A DNA stretch of 64,000 nucleotides from Streptomyces mashuensis (GCF_014654785.1 NZ_BNBD01000001.1:620001-684000), one strand, 5' to 3'. Positions 35,526 through 44,948 are shown, numbered from the stretch's first letter. A program made the numbers and translations. The notes: generated by a model from the letters alone, not told the origin.

Positions 35526-36407
35526 GTGTCGAGCCTGAAGCTGTTCCACGTCGGAGCGGGTGGTGTGGCTGAGGTTGCTGCCCGGCAGGCGGCGCGCGAG
35601 CGGCATCTGCAGGAGTTGGTCGAGAGGAACATGGAGACGTTCCTCCAAGTGCGCTTCCTGGCGAGTGAGTACAGCACCGGCCCGCGGCACGGCGGCCGCA
35701 TCGACTCGCTCGGTCTCGACGAGAACGGCGCGCCCGTGATCATCGAGTACAAGCGAGGCCAGGACGCAGGCGTGATCAACCAGGGCCTCTTCTACCTGTC
35801 CTGGCTGATCGACCACAAGGCGGAGTTCCAGCACCTGGTCCGCGAGCGTCTCGGGGCAGCTGCTGCGGCCCGGGTGCTGTGGAGCGATCCGAGGCTGATC
35901 TGCATCGCCGAGAACTTCACTCGCTACGACGTGCACGCCATCGGCGAGATCCAGCGCACGATCGACCTGGTCCGCTACACGTACTTCGGTAACGACCTGC
36001 TCGCCCTCGAGCCTGTAGCGTTCGTTGCAGGACGAGGCGGGCAGACGCGCCGTCATCGGACTGTTGCTATCCCGGCCCAGCCACGTCGTGGTGCTGTTGA
36101 AGAACTGCGATCGGCTCTCGACGAGATCTTGATTTCGCTGGGCGACGATGTGGCGCAGGTGGCCCGCAAGCAGTATTGCGCGTACCGGAGACTGAGGAAT
36201 TTCGCGTGTGTGAGCCGTACTCACAAACAGCAGCTACTGGTCTACGTGAATACCGACCCGCGAGAGGTGGACCTCATACCAGGGTTCACCCGTGATGTGA
36301 CAGATATCGGGCATCACGGAACAGGATCCCTGGAGCTGCGTCTCCGCTCGGAAAAAGACCTTGAGCGCGCTGTCCCCTTCTTCCGCCTGGGGTACGCAGC
36401 CGCCTAA
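35526..36407 (+). CDS. PD-(D/E)xK nuclease with C-terminal DUF5655-like domain
   Basis: A 293-residue soluble protein. Residues 25-140 form a NucS/DUF91-like nuclease core: D60 in GGRIDSLGLDENG and E74-x-K76 in PVIIEYKRG, followed by a Q-rich helix (GVINQGLFYLSW). The last 100 residues (QLLVYVNTDPREVDL...SEKDLERAVPFF) look like DUF5655. GTG 35526 is the only good start. The stop codon TAA is made of two host bases (TA) and the first base of an insertion sequence; without it the frame would end in TAG at the same place, so the protein is intact. Confidence 0.75.
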   Translation: MSSLKLFHVGAGGVAEVAARQAARERHLQELVERNMETFLQVRFLASEYSTGPRHGGRIDSLGLDENGAPVIIEYKRGQDAGVINQGLFYLSWLIDHKAEFQHLVRERLGAAAAARVLWSDPRLICIAENFTRYDVHAIGEIQRTIDLVRYTYFGNDLLALEPVAFVAGRGGQTRRHRTVAIPAQPRRGAVEELRSALDEILISLGDDVAQVARKQYCAYRRLRNFACVSRTHKQQLLVYVNTDPREVDLIPGFTRDVTDIGHHGTGSLELRLRSEKDLERAVPFFRLGYAAA

Positions 36408-37254
36408 AGCTTGTCTCGTGACTCTGTGATCAGTGGCTGAGGGCGAGGTTGTGCATGTGGGCGACGCCGCTGGTGGCCCAGAAGACGCCATCGCCTTTCA
36501 GGCGGCAGTCCCGCAGGATCTTCCAGTTCTTCATGCGGGCGAAGGCGTGCTCGACGCGGGCGCGCACCCGTCGGTGGGAGGTGTTGTGCTGTTCCTTCCA
36601 GTCGGGCAGCCGGTCCTGCCCGGCCTGACGGCGGTGCGGCATCAGGACGCCGGTGCCCTGGTAGCCGCCGTCTGCGAGGACGGTCGCAGTGCCGCATGCG
36701 TCCTTGATGCCGGACTCGGCGAAGGCGGTGCAGTCGTTGCGGTTGCCCGGCAGGGGCCGGCCGACAGCCAGTACTACCCGGGTGTCCGCCTTGATCAGGA
36801 CCTGAAGATTCGCCGAGTAGCGGTAGTTCTTCGACGAGGCCGACACCGTCCGGTCCCTCGTGGGCACCAGCGTGCCGTCCACGATGAGGACCTGGTGCCG
36901 TCCGGGTTTGCGTTTGCCCGGGGCCAGGGCCAGCAGGGGCCCGTGCCGGCTGATGATCCGGCCGACGGCCGCAGGAGAGATCCCGAAGAGCGGGGCGAGC
37001 TGGCGCATAGTGAGGTTCGTGCGGCAGTACATCGCCACCAGCAGGACCCGGTCCTCCAGGGCCAGCGCCCATGGGCGGCCTGGCCGGTCCGGGTCCAGGG
37101 CCCGGCCTCCGTTGCGGTGGACAGCCCGCACCAGACGTTGGAACTGGCGCGGGCGGAGCCCGGTGAACACCTCTGTGAGATCGCGGCGTTGAGCGGTGAC
37201 GACCTGCATGACCAGCTCAACGCAGCACCCGACCACGAGTTACGAGACAGGCTT
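36407..37254. mobile_element. IS5-type insertion sequence, 848 bp
   Basis: Terminal inverted repeats AAGCTTGTCTCGTGACTC (left) and, on the other strand, AAGCCTGTCTCGTAACTC (right) match at 16 of 18 positions. The flanks show a TA target duplication (36405-36406 and 37255-37256), as expected for the IS427-like branch of IS5. It carries one intact transposase gene. It has inserted inside the stop codon of the preceding nuclease gene. Confidence 0.85.
36430..37209 (-). CDS. IS5-family DDE transposase
   Basis: About 259 residues. An N-terminal helix-turn-helix (MRQLAPLFGISPAAVGRIIS) is followed by the DDE_4 catalytic core: D111 in LIVDGTLVPTRD, Asp in VLADGGYQGTG, and Glu in VRARVEHAFARMKNWK. 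The frame is uninterrupted, so the element may be active. ATG 37209 or GTG 37236 could start translation. Confidence 0.88.
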   Translation of the reverse strand: MQVVTAQRRDLTEVFTGLRPRQFQRLVRAVHRNGGRALDPDRPGRPWALALEDRVLLVAMYCRTNLTMRQLAPLFGISPAAVGRIISRHGPLLALAPGKRKPGRHQVLIVDGTLVPTRDRTVSASSKNYRYSANLQVLIKADTRVVLAVGRPLPGNRNDCTAFAESGIKDACGTATVLADGGYQGTGVLMPHRRQAGQDRLPDWKEQHNTSHRRVRARVEHAFARMKNWKILRDCRLKGDGVFWATSGVAHMHNLALSH

Positions 37255-37256
37255 TA

Positions 37257-38296
37257 CGATCTCGTGCACGGTTGGCCGTGGCGCGTCGTCGACCGCGGAC
37301 GTACCCGTCTTCAGGCCGCGTGTGTGAGGGGCCTGGTTGCGTTTTGCTGGTGAGATACCAGGGCGGCGACGGCTTGGACGGTCTCGGGCAGTTGTTCACG
37401 GCGGCCGTGGTGGCGGGCGAGGGCCTTCCAGTTTTTGAGGTGGGCGATGCCGTGCTCGACGCGGATCCGTCGGGAAGAGTGCGCGTGCTTGGCCTGTGCG
37501 TGCATCTCCTCGTACCAAGGCGGCGGGTTCTTTCGGAACTTGCGGTGTGGCGGGGTGACGACCTGGCCGCCGGTCTGGGCGCCGAGTCCCTGGTAGCCGG
37601 CGTCGGCCAGGATCTCAACCCAGGGTCCGGTATCGAGGAGGTCGATGAGCCCGGATTCGCGGGCCTGGGTGATGTCCGGGCAAGCTGCCGGGCCGGGTCT
37701 CGCCGCAGAACAAGAGCCTGCCGGCGGCATCGGTGAGGACCATGGTCTTCACGGCGTTCTGCTTGCTCTTGCCCGAGATGAAGCGGTCCCGGCCGTCCGT
37801 TCCCTGGGCGGGGCGGCGGACCCGGATCTCGGTCGCGTCCAAGATGGCCGTGCGACCGCTCTCGCCCAGGTGGCTCACGACATCGGCCAGCGTTCGCAGC
37901 CGCATCCCGGGAGCGATAGTGCAGCCTCGCTCGGCCAGCAGTGGCCGGACTTCGCCGATCGCCCTGGTGATGGTGGAGCGGTCCACGCCGAACCAACAGG
38001 CCAGCACGTCGTGCGTGGCGCCGTGCCGGAGATGCACGAGTGTGGCCAGTAGCCGGTCGACGAAGACCAGCTTGTGCCGGGCCCCGGCACCCACAGCCCG
38101 CTTCCGGTCCCGGGAAACAAGCCGGGCCTGGTGTCGCTCGTGCCACAACGGCCCGAGCTCGGCAACGAGTTCAGCCAGCACCGTCGACGACAGGCCCGTG
38201 ACCCGCTGGTTCCGAACGATCGCCGCCCTGATCCCCACCACGCTGAACACAACGATCAAGAAGCCGACGCGCCACGGCCAACCGTGCACGAGATCG
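37257..38296. mobile_element. second IS5-type insertion sequence, 1040 bp
   Basis: Perfect 32-bp terminal inverted repeats begin CGATCTCGTGCACGGTTGGC at each end. Target duplication TTA lies at 37254-37256 and 38297-38299. The left duplication overlaps the right end of the first insertion sequence, so this copy landed at the border of the older one. Its transposase gene carries a frameshift. Confidence 0.9.
37311..38241 (-). pseudogene. frameshifted IS5-family transposase
   Basis: The first frame runs from GTG 38241 through a helix-turn-helix (VLACWFGVDRSTITRAI) and the first catalytic Asp (AILDATEIRV) to about 37684. The second frame continues with CPDITQARESGLIDLLD, the second Asp (EILADAGYQG) and the Glu (IRVEHGIAHLKNW) to 37311. 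Removing one base near 37682-37683 joins the frames as RPGSCPDITQAR. A single-base insertion, rather than programmed shifting, is the simpler reading because no slippery run is present. Confidence 0.75.
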
Positions 38297-38454
38297 TTAG
38301 CCTTTCGCGCTGGGTCCCTTTCGGCCTGCCTGAAAGCGGGATTCCATGATGCGGCTGGCAGCCGGTACGGCTCACCGGCGGCCCTGGAGTATGGATCGCC
38401 CTCGACTCAGCGGGGGCTTGGCACTGCTGCCGGCCCCGCTGCCGTGTGGGGACG

Positions 38455-40314
38455 TCAACTCGATGTACGCGTATCCGGGGTCTTGGTCAGCTCGGTGGCA
38501 GGAGGAACATCAGGCCACAGGTGTCGGGCGAGAGCGTCTGCTGCGACGGCCATCTGGGCGTGAGTGGGGTGTTCGGTCTGTGGGTCCAGGACGGTGGGCG
38601 GGTGTGGGCTGTAGCCGGGACCGCGGATGATTCCACGATCAGTGGGGAAGCGTCCCAGGATGGGGGTCCCGTAGCGGGCGAGTTGCTCCTCGACGGCCAG
38701 GTCGAAGTCGTCGGGCGGTACGCTCCCGTCGGAAGAGATGAGGAGCAGCATCCCGGTCAGGGGGTGTCGTGGGGTCCAGCGGCCCAGTTCCTGCTGGCGC
38801 CACTGCACGGCTGATTCGGCTGGTGTCAGAGTGATGGCCCTGACATCCTGCCCAGTTGTGGTGGGGAGTGGGATGTGTCGCTCGTAAGGGGTTGCCCGGT
38901 GCACGAGGATGCGTGCATCGGCGAGTCGGTCGAAGGGGTGTTCTTCGTAGGGCCAGTCGTCGTTCCTGCCGATCAGGATGACGCGGTCGTAGGCGCGTCG
39001 GGCATGCGCCAACGCGGCGGCGACCGCATCATCGCCACGCGAAACCTCCAGTGCCCAGAGCTCTCCGGGCGGCGGGGCGATGCGCAGCCGTCGCCACCCT
39101 TCGGCTGCCTCCGGGACCGGGGCTGTGGCCCATGCCGGCTGGCCCGGGTCGCCGAAGCTGAACTCGTGATCCCGGTTCCGGGTCAAGATGACTGCGGCGG
39201 CCAAGCCGCGGGCCGTCCAGACAGCCGCGATCTGCTCGGCCACCCAGGAGAGATCATCCCGGCGCACTCCGTCGGGGCGTGGTGCGCCGGTGAGCTGGAT
39301 GACGGCGCCGTCGCGGTCTTGGGTGCGGTGGTCCGGGTTGCTCGTGTTGGTCTGGGGCCGGCTGACACTGAGGCAATCGCCGATCGCCGTCAGCGGCCGT
39401 GGGCCGGGCACCTGAATGTGCGGTGCGGACGGGGCGTGGCGACTGTGCACGGTCAGCACGCCCCGCCAGCCCCACACACCAGGCTGCGGCGCCAGCCGCA
39501 CCGTGCACTCCTCGGTCCCGCAGGCATGGTCCAGGACACGCAGGCCGCAGCCCACGATGTGGTCGCTGAGCACCTCGATGAGACGAGTGTCATCGAACTG
39601 CCAGCCGGTCACCTGGCGTTCTACGATCCAGTCGAGTCCATAGTCGGTCAACCGGGTGTCTACCCGAATTCCGGCGTAACCGGACAGGCTGTCCCACAGA
39701 CGCGGCCGCCGCAGCAGCGCACTGCCCATCGCGTAGGAGGCGCTGAGACGGCGCACCAGACTGCGTGTGACCGGTTCCTGCCGCTTGGGTCCGGGTTCGG
39801 GACACTGCGGATCCCACTGCACGCTGTGCCCGGCTGCACGGACCTGCTCTTCGTGAGCGTTCAGCAGCGCAGGCAGGTCTTCTTCATACGGTCCGGCCAC
39901 CCATACCGACGGTTCAGCCGAGCGCCACGACCGCTCGTACAGCCAGGTGCGGAACCCGAACCGCAGCCGAGTACCGTCCGTCTGTACAAACAGTCCGCGC
40001 ACCCCGCTCCACGGCCCCCTTTTAGGGCGGTACGGCAGCAGTTCGAACAACGCCTGCACGTCCTTGGCGCGCTCCACGCGCAGCACCAGGCCCTTGTCCA
40101 CGGGCTTGGCCTCCCGTACCCCGAACGGCCGGGTCCGCCCGTCCACCGCGCCCAGCGCGGAGGCGAGCACGGACTCCAGTAGCGCCTGGTCCGCTGAAGC
40201 GGCAGGGATCAACCGGTCGAAGCGTTGAAGGGCGCCGAGGCGAAGGCGAGCGCCTTCCAAAGACTCACCGGTGAGCTGGGCGGCGGCATTGCTGATCTGG
40301 TCGAGGCTGTACAT
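38455..40314 (-). CDS. uncharacterised 619-residue element protein
   Basis: I do not recognise a family. The N-terminal third is Arg-rich with SALGAVDGRTRPFGVREAK. The middle contains a beta-rich region (VQALFELLPYRPKRGPW, GIRVDTRLTDYGLDWIVERQ). The C-terminal 250 residues alternate strands and helices and end with YGTPILGRFPTDRGI and AVAADALARHLWP, reminiscent of a P-loop/ParA-type domain lacking a Walker A motif. AGGAG lies seven bases before ATG 40314. Leftmost gene of the leftward transfer block, separated from the insertion sequences by 155 bases. Confidence 0.7.
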   Translation of the reverse strand: MYSLDQISNAAAQLTGESLEGARLRLGALQRFDRLIPAASADQALLESVLASALGAVDGRTRPFGVREAKPVDKGLVLRVERAKDVQALFELLPYRPKRGPWSGVRGLFVQTDGTRLRFGFRTWLYERSWRSAEPSVWVAGPYEEDLPALLNAHEEQVRAAGHSVQWDPQCPEPGPKRQEPVTRSLVRRLSASYAMGSALLRRPRLWDSLSGYAGIRVDTRLTDYGLDWIVERQVTGWQFDDTRLIEVLSDHIVGCGLRVLDHACGTEECTVRLAPQPGVWGWRGVLTVHSRHAPSAPHIQVPGPRPLTAIGDCLSVSRPQTNTSNPDHRTQDRDGAVIQLTGAPRPDGVRRDDLSWVAEQIAAVWTARGLAAAVILTRNRDHEFSFGDPGQPAWATAPVPEAAEGWRRLRIAPPPGELWALEVSRGDDAVAAALAHARRAYDRVILIGRNDDWPYEEHPFDRLADARILVHRATPYERHIPLPTTTGQDVRAITLTPAESAVQWRQQELGRWTPRHPLTGMLLLISSDGSVPPDDFDLAVEEQLARYGTPILGRFPTDRGIIRGPGYSPHPPTVLDPQTEHPTHAQMAVAADALARHLWPDVPPATELTKTPDTRTSS

Positions 40315-40717
40315 GGCGGGCTCCTTCCAAGCCGCCCCCGACCCGGGCAGCGAAGGCGCATGTCAGCACAGCAACAGCACGCAGAAACGGTGAAGGATGA
40401 TGCGACGTAGGTTCTCTGCCAATGCCTATCGGTCGGGTCGGGCATCCAGAACTGGCCGCGTCCGAGGCCAGGCGGGAGGAATCTACCTAATCCACCCGAC
40501 AGGTTCCAGCTACGTTGCGCGCTGATCCCTCAATTGGCGGTACGAGCTCGGGTCGTCGTCGTTCTGCACGGCCAAGTGATCACATGTTGGGCCGCTGGGC
40601 CCTGCTGGCACATCAGCGATCCCGCAGGAGTGCACACTGGGGCCTGCTCGCCAACCGGTATCCACTCGTGAGACTGCCTGACCAGCGGATGAGCTGAGCT
40701 CGCCCCGTCGACGGCGC
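40315..40717. other. 403-base intergenic stretch
   Basis: No convincing gene on either strand. It should contain the promoter for the leftward gene at 40314. GC is a little lower than average near 40380-40440, and no repeat or clear hairpin was noticed. Confidence 0.4.
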
Positions 40718-41665
40718 TCAATCACTACGTGGCGTCCTCATCGCCCCACCGAGTTCGCCTTCCACCGCCTGCGCCAAGTCGTCCTTGACCTCATCAATCG
40801 AGCGGTCCGCCAAGCTGACGGTCTCGGTGTACCCGGCGAAAGGCATATCGGCCGCCGTCGCGCCGTACGGGAGAAGGAGTTCCTTCCGCCACAGGTCGAG
40901 CACCGTGGTTTCGACCGCCCGGGCCTGGTGGCCCAGCATCTCGATTGTGGCCACCGTCTGCCATCCGATGCTTATGTGCTCTTCGATGCGGTCGCTGCCG
41001 ACTTTGGCGATTCCGATCTTGGCAGCGTTCAGGAACAGGTGCACTATCAGGTAGACCAGAGCGTCATCCTCGGCCCGAATGCCGTACCCGCCACAGTACT
41101 TGCAAGCGCCGGTATGGGCGTTCTTAAGGCTGTCGAATGCCGGGCTGACCTCCCTGCGGCACCGGTCGTTGAGGCAGCGGCTCCGCCAAGGCTTCTTGAC
41201 ACCAGGGAACGGTTCCAACGGCTCCGCTCCGGCGGTGCGCAGTATGTCCTCCGCGTCTTCCGGGCAGATCGCCCCGTTGCGGCGGCACAGATCGCATCCT
41301 GCCCCCTGTCCCTGCTTCAGCGCCTTGCGGATGCTGGTCAGAGTGGGGGCGGTGGTCCCGCCGCAGACGCTGCACACCGACGGCCAAGGCGTGTTGGTGC
41401 CTGGGTACGGACCGATCGGATCGAGGCCTCGCTGAGCCATGATTGTTCGCGCGCCTTCTTCGGTGCGTTTCTGCGCGCCACTGCATGGCCGGCAGGGCCC
41501 CTGGCCCGAGGTGACCACGTTGGCGTACTTCGGAGCACCGGGCTCACCGCAAACTCCGCAGGTGCCGGGCCAGGGCCTGAGCGCGCCGGGGTACTCGGCG
41601 CAGGGTCTCCAGCCTCGCGCGCGCATGCGCTCGGCGGCGACCACCGGGTCGATCTTCTTCGCCAT
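40718..41665 (-). CDS. triple zinc-ribbon protein with GIY-YIG-like C-terminus
   Basis: A 315-residue protein. Three repeats of about 55 residues each carry a YPG/FPG...PW block and then Cys pairs: CGVCGE...CRPC, CSVCGG...CDLC, and CLNDRC...CKYC. The repeats look like treble-clef or zinc-ribbon DNA-binding modules. From about residue 205, DALVYLIVHLF...AKIGIAKVGSDRIEEH resembles the T5orf172/MUG113 form of GIY-YIG nucleases, with a downstream Glu in ARAVETTV. ATG 41665 starts it. Function could be a homing-type or defence endonuclease; this is inference. Confidence 0.7.
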   Translation of the reverse strand: MAKKIDPVVAAERMRARGWRPCAEYPGALRPWPGTCGVCGEPGAPKYANVVTSGQGPCRPCSGAQKRTEEGARTIMAQRGLDPIGPYPGTNTPWPSVCSVCGGTTAPTLTSIRKALKQGQGAGCDLCRRNGAICPEDAEDILRTAGAEPLEPFPGVKKPWRSRCLNDRCRREVSPAFDSLKNAHTGACKYCGGYGIRAEDDALVYLIVHLFLNAAKIGIAKVGSDRIEEHISIGWQTVATIEMLGHQARAVETTVLDLWRKELLLPYGATAADMPFAGYTETVSLADRSIDEVKDDLAQAVEGELGGAMRTPRSD

Positions 41666-42021
41666 GAAGAGGATCGTGCAGCGTTATCGTGACGCAAATC
41701 CGGTGAACTGGCGAACACATGCAGATTTACTGCTCACTGAAAGGTTCTCTCTTCGTCGGGACGGCGACCACAACGAACCGAGTCGGGCCGCAGGTGCAAA
41801 ACCGGTTTGCCCGGCAGCCCGCATCGGGGCGTGATTCAGCGGGCCGGAGGCCTCTTGTTCGGGGCTCGGGCATCCTGGAACTGCACCTCAACCGTCCATG
41901 GCATGGCTGGTGGCAGGAGCCCGAGCAGCACATCGGTGGCTTTGTGGATCACCCGCCTCCTCGACGGGGTCGTGTGCGATCCATATCTTCTTCCCCGGCG
42001 CGCGATCACAGGGGACCGTGG
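41666..42021. other. 356-base intergenic stretch
   Basis: No supported gene on either strand. It separates the zinc-ribbon gene from the DnaB-N-like gene and probably holds the leftward promoter of the former. No repeat or hairpin stands out. Confidence 0.4.
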
Positions 42022-43146
42022 CTACCGCGTCCGGACAACTCGGCTTTGTCCAATGGGAACGCACCTGCTGGTGGCTCTTGGTGGAGGGCGGTCGCGGGGG
42101 CGTTGGGGTGCAGTGGGTGGGCCGTATTGGGCGCGGAGCCAGCGCATCCGGGTGGTGGTGAGGTCACTGAGGGCGCGTTGGGAGGCGGCGATCAGTTGGT
42201 GGGGAGTGAGGGTGGAGTCGGCGGCGAGGCGGCCGATGCGGTCGCCGGTGGCGGAGGCTGTGTCCAGCAGGGAGTGACGCAGGACCCGCGTGGCCCAATA
42301 GACCGGGTCACCCCCGGAGAGCTGGCAGATGGCCAGGATGTCCTGAGGTGTGGTGTGCGTGAGGAGGCCGCGGTGCTGGGCTTCCCAGACGAGAGTAAGG
42401 GGGTCGATCGCCTCGCCGCGATGGTGCAGGGCGGCGAGGGAGCGGAAGAGCTCTGCGTGCAGGGGGTCACCGAAGTCCTCTGCATGGAGGAAGGCCCGGA
42501 CCTCCTTCAGGGCCGAAGCCCGGGTGGTGGCTGCGGAAAGGAAAGCCTGCTCGTCGTCATGCCGTTGCTGATCTCGTCGTCGAACCTCTGGGACATCGGG
42601 AGTGGTACGAGCGAGCGTGGCAGGGTGGGGGCGCCAGTGGTGGGCGAGCGTGTCCAGGGCGCTGGTCAGAGTGTCGGCCCGTGCGCAGACCGCTTCCACG
42701 TGCGGTTCGCCGTCGCGGATGTGGCGGGCGGTCTGGGCGAGACGGGCGGCGTGCTCGGCGACCGTCCGGCGGGCGTGGCCGGCGAACACCATGCGCCCGT
42801 ATGCCGGGGCGTGGGCAGGCTCGGGACAGATGCTGATCAGCGTGTGGACGTAGGAGGGCGTGAGGCCGGGGGCCTGTTGGGCTGCGTGGGTGGTGGCCTC
42901 GGTCACCCAGGACAGCCCCTGCTCGCTGGTCGGCCGGGTCTCGGCCGTGGCCGCGTGCCCGCGTTCGGTGAGGTCGAGCATCGCCGCGTACAGGGCGGTG
43001 TGCTGTGGGAGGTAGAAGTGCCCGGCCTCCAGCCATGGCGCGACCGTCGAGAGAGCGTGTGGCCGCAGGAGCAGGGCGCCGAGGAGAGCCTGCTCGGCCA
43101 GAACAAGCACGTTCTTGCCAGGCAGGCCCTCGATCGAAGCGCTCAC
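42022..43146 (-). CDS. DnaB-N-domain-like protein
   Basis: A 374-residue helical protein with two copies of the DnaB helicase N-terminal fold and no helicase domain. The first is EQALLGALLLRPHALSTVAP (residues 17-36) with FYLPQHTALYAAMLDL. The second is DEQAFLSAATTRASALKEVR with FGDPLHAELFRSLAALHHRG and DPLTLVWEAQHRGLL. There is no Walker motif. GTG 43146 overlaps the stop of the coupling-protein gene as GTGA. It may recruit host replication proteins to transferred DNA. Confidence 0.75.
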   Translation of the reverse strand: MSASIEGLPGKNVLVLAEQALLGALLLRPHALSTVAPWLEAGHFYLPQHTALYAAMLDLTERGHAATAETRPTSEQGLSWVTEATTHAAQQAPGLTPSYVHTLISICPEPAHAPAYGRMVFAGHARRTVAEHAARLAQTARHIRDGEPHVEAVCARADTLTSALDTLAHHWRPHPATLARTTPDVPEVRRRDQQRHDDEQAFLSAATTRASALKEVRAFLHAEDFGDPLHAELFRSLAALHHRGEAIDPLTLVWEAQHRGLLTHTTPQDILAICQLSGGDPVYWATRVLRHSLLDTASATGDRIGRLAADSTLTPHQLIAASQRALSDLTTTRMRWLRAQYGPPTAPQRPRDRPPPRATSRCVPIGQSRVVRTR

Positions 43147-44948
43147 GCGGCCTGCCCGAAGTCGTCCTGGGCCGGAGCTGCCTTGGCGATGGCGCGTGCC
43201 GTGATGGTCTTGGAAGCGCGGGCCGAGGCCGCGGACACCTCGTCCGCACCGGGCTCCTTGTACCAGGGGCGCAGGGTGAGCATGGCGGCGCGCATTCCGG
43301 TGGCGAGGCAGATGGCGGTGCCCTTGGCGAGGGCGCGGATGCGGTCGGCCGGCATGATGCGTTCCTGCCGCATGGAGACGGACTTGGAGGTGCCGGAGTC
43401 GGAGGTCGAGGTGGAGACGGTCTCGACGTCGTGGTCGCCGATCATCCGGGAGAGCTTGTCTGCGAAGTCGGGGTCGTCGATGCCGGAGCCGATGACCTTG
43501 ATGGTGGCCGCGGACCACATCGCGTCCATGCCCGTGTCGCCCCATACCTTCTGGCCCTGGCGGTAGGACTGGAGAATGGTGATCGGGATGATCCCGCGCG
43601 ATCCCAAGTGCGAGTAGAGATCCGGGAGATCGCTGATCTTGCAGACGTTGGCGGCTTCGTCCAGGATCGCGAGCATCGGCGGGTCGAGGCGTCCGCCGGC
43701 GCGTTCGGCGTGGGCGGTGGCGGTGCGCATCACGGAGTCCGCGCACGCGGCGATCAGCGCGCTCGCGCCGCCGCCTCCGTCCTTCGACAGCAGGTACAGG
43801 GTGTCGCGTGTCTGGACGAACCGGGTGGGCTTGAACTCGGGGACGTCGGCCTGCGGGGTGATCCAGGCGGCGATGTCGGCCGAGAGCAGGCATGCGGCGT
43901 ACTGGCGGGCGGTCTCGTAGATGCCGTCCCGGGTCTCGGGCGGGCCTTCGACGGTGCCCTTGAGCTGTGCGGCGACGGCGTCGAAGCGGTGGTCGCGCAG
44001 TAGGTCGAGCGGGGTGCGGTCGGCAGGGAAGGCCAGCCACTGCATGACGTCGGTGATGGGGCGCTTGTCGACGGCGGCGGCGAGGAAGAGCTGGGCGAGC
44101 ACGTTCTGGGCGGCCTTGGACCAGAAGTCGCCGGCGTTGGAGGCGTCGACGGACGCGGCGACGAAATGACCGGCCAGGCGGTTGGCGCCTTCAAGGGTGG
44201 TGGCGTCCGCGAGCGGGTTCCACCACATCTCGCGCGGGGCGTGGGCGATTTGCTGCGGGTCCATCGACCACGTCAGCCCCACCTTCCCCCGTGCCTCCAG
44301 GGTCGCGGTGTAGGCGTCGCCCGCGGCCTTGTTGGAGGTCAGCAGCACGGCGCCGGGGGCATTGAGCACTGCTGGGATGGCCAGGCAGGTGGTCTTGCCG
44401 GAACGCGGGGCCATGATGGCGACCGCTACGTCCTCGTACCCCATGCGGACTTCGCACCGGGTCCCGGCGAGGTCGCCGAGCAGGATGCCGGTCTGCTTCG
44501 GGTCGATCCTCTTCGGGTCGTTCTCGGCCAGGCTCGGCCGCAGGGACTGGGCCTTGGCGGTGATCTGCTTCGCGAGCAGCGGTTCGATGTCGCGCCGGGT
44601 AGCCATGCCCTTGACGGCCTTGCGGCCCTTGGAACCGGACTTGTGGCGCAGGTACAGGCGCGCGGCGAGGGCGGCGGTGGCCAGGAGCAGGGTGATGGGG
44701 AAGACGAGGGTGCCGATGGTCAGGGCGGTGTGGCCGGTGTTCGGCCAGAGCTCGTGGGGGTGCAGGAGCGCGTCGGCGGGCTGGAACGGTGCCCGGGGGC
44801 CGGTGTCGGTGAGGAAGGTGACGGCGTTCCCTCCGAGCCACGCGGCTGTGGCGAAGGGTATGGCTACGGCTATGCCGCCGATCAGGATGCGAAACAGGAC
44901 GTCCGTAGCCGGTGAGGCGGATGTGGATGGGGTGGTGCGAGGAGGCAA
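43143..44948 (-). CDS. type IV coupling protein (VirD4/TraG family)
   Basis: About 601 residues. Two N-terminal membrane helices (FRILIGGIAVAIPFATAAWL and the segment near TIGTLVFPITLLLATAALAA) precede the ATPase domain with Walker A APRSGKTT and Walker B PMLAILDEAAN. ITILQSYRQGQKVWGD is the conserved TraG/VirD4 segment. It should bring the relaxase-DNA complex to the secretion channel. TTG 44948 gives a family-like N-terminus but lacks a good ribosome site; ATG 45035 is an alternative. Confidence 0.9.
   Translation of the reverse strand: MPPRTTPSTSASPATDVLFRILIGGIAVAIPFATAAWLGGNAVTFLTDTGPRAPFQPADALLHPHELWPNTGHTALTIGTLVFPITLLLATAALAARLYLRHKSGSKGRKAVKGMATRRDIEPLLAKQITAKAQSLRPSLAENDPKRIDPKQTGILLGDLAGTRCEVRMGYEDVAVAIMAPRSGKTTCLAIPAVLNAPGAVLLTSNKAAGDAYTATLEARGKVGLTWSMDPQQIAHAPREMWWNPLADATTLEGANRLAGHFVAASVDASNAGDFWSKAAQNVLAQLFLAAAVDKRPITDVMQWLAFPADRTPLDLLRDHRFDAVAAQLKGTVEGPPETRDGIYETARQYAACLLSADIAAWITPQADVPEFKPTRFVQTRDTLYLLSKDGGGGASALIAACADSVMRTATAHAERAGGRLDPPMLAILDEAANVCKISDLPDLYSHLGSRGIIPITILQSYRQGQKVWGDTGMDAMWSAATIKVIGSGIDDPDFADKLSRMIGDHDVETVSTSTSDSGTSKSVSMRQERIMPADRIRALAKGTAICLATGMRAAMLTLRPWYKEPGADEVSAASARASKTITARAIAKAAPAQDDFGQAA

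Noticed and set aside
37615..37730. Programmed frameshift site in the second transposase
   Set aside because: The shift needed does not match a -1 slippage on an A-rich or similar run; a one-base insertion explains it better.
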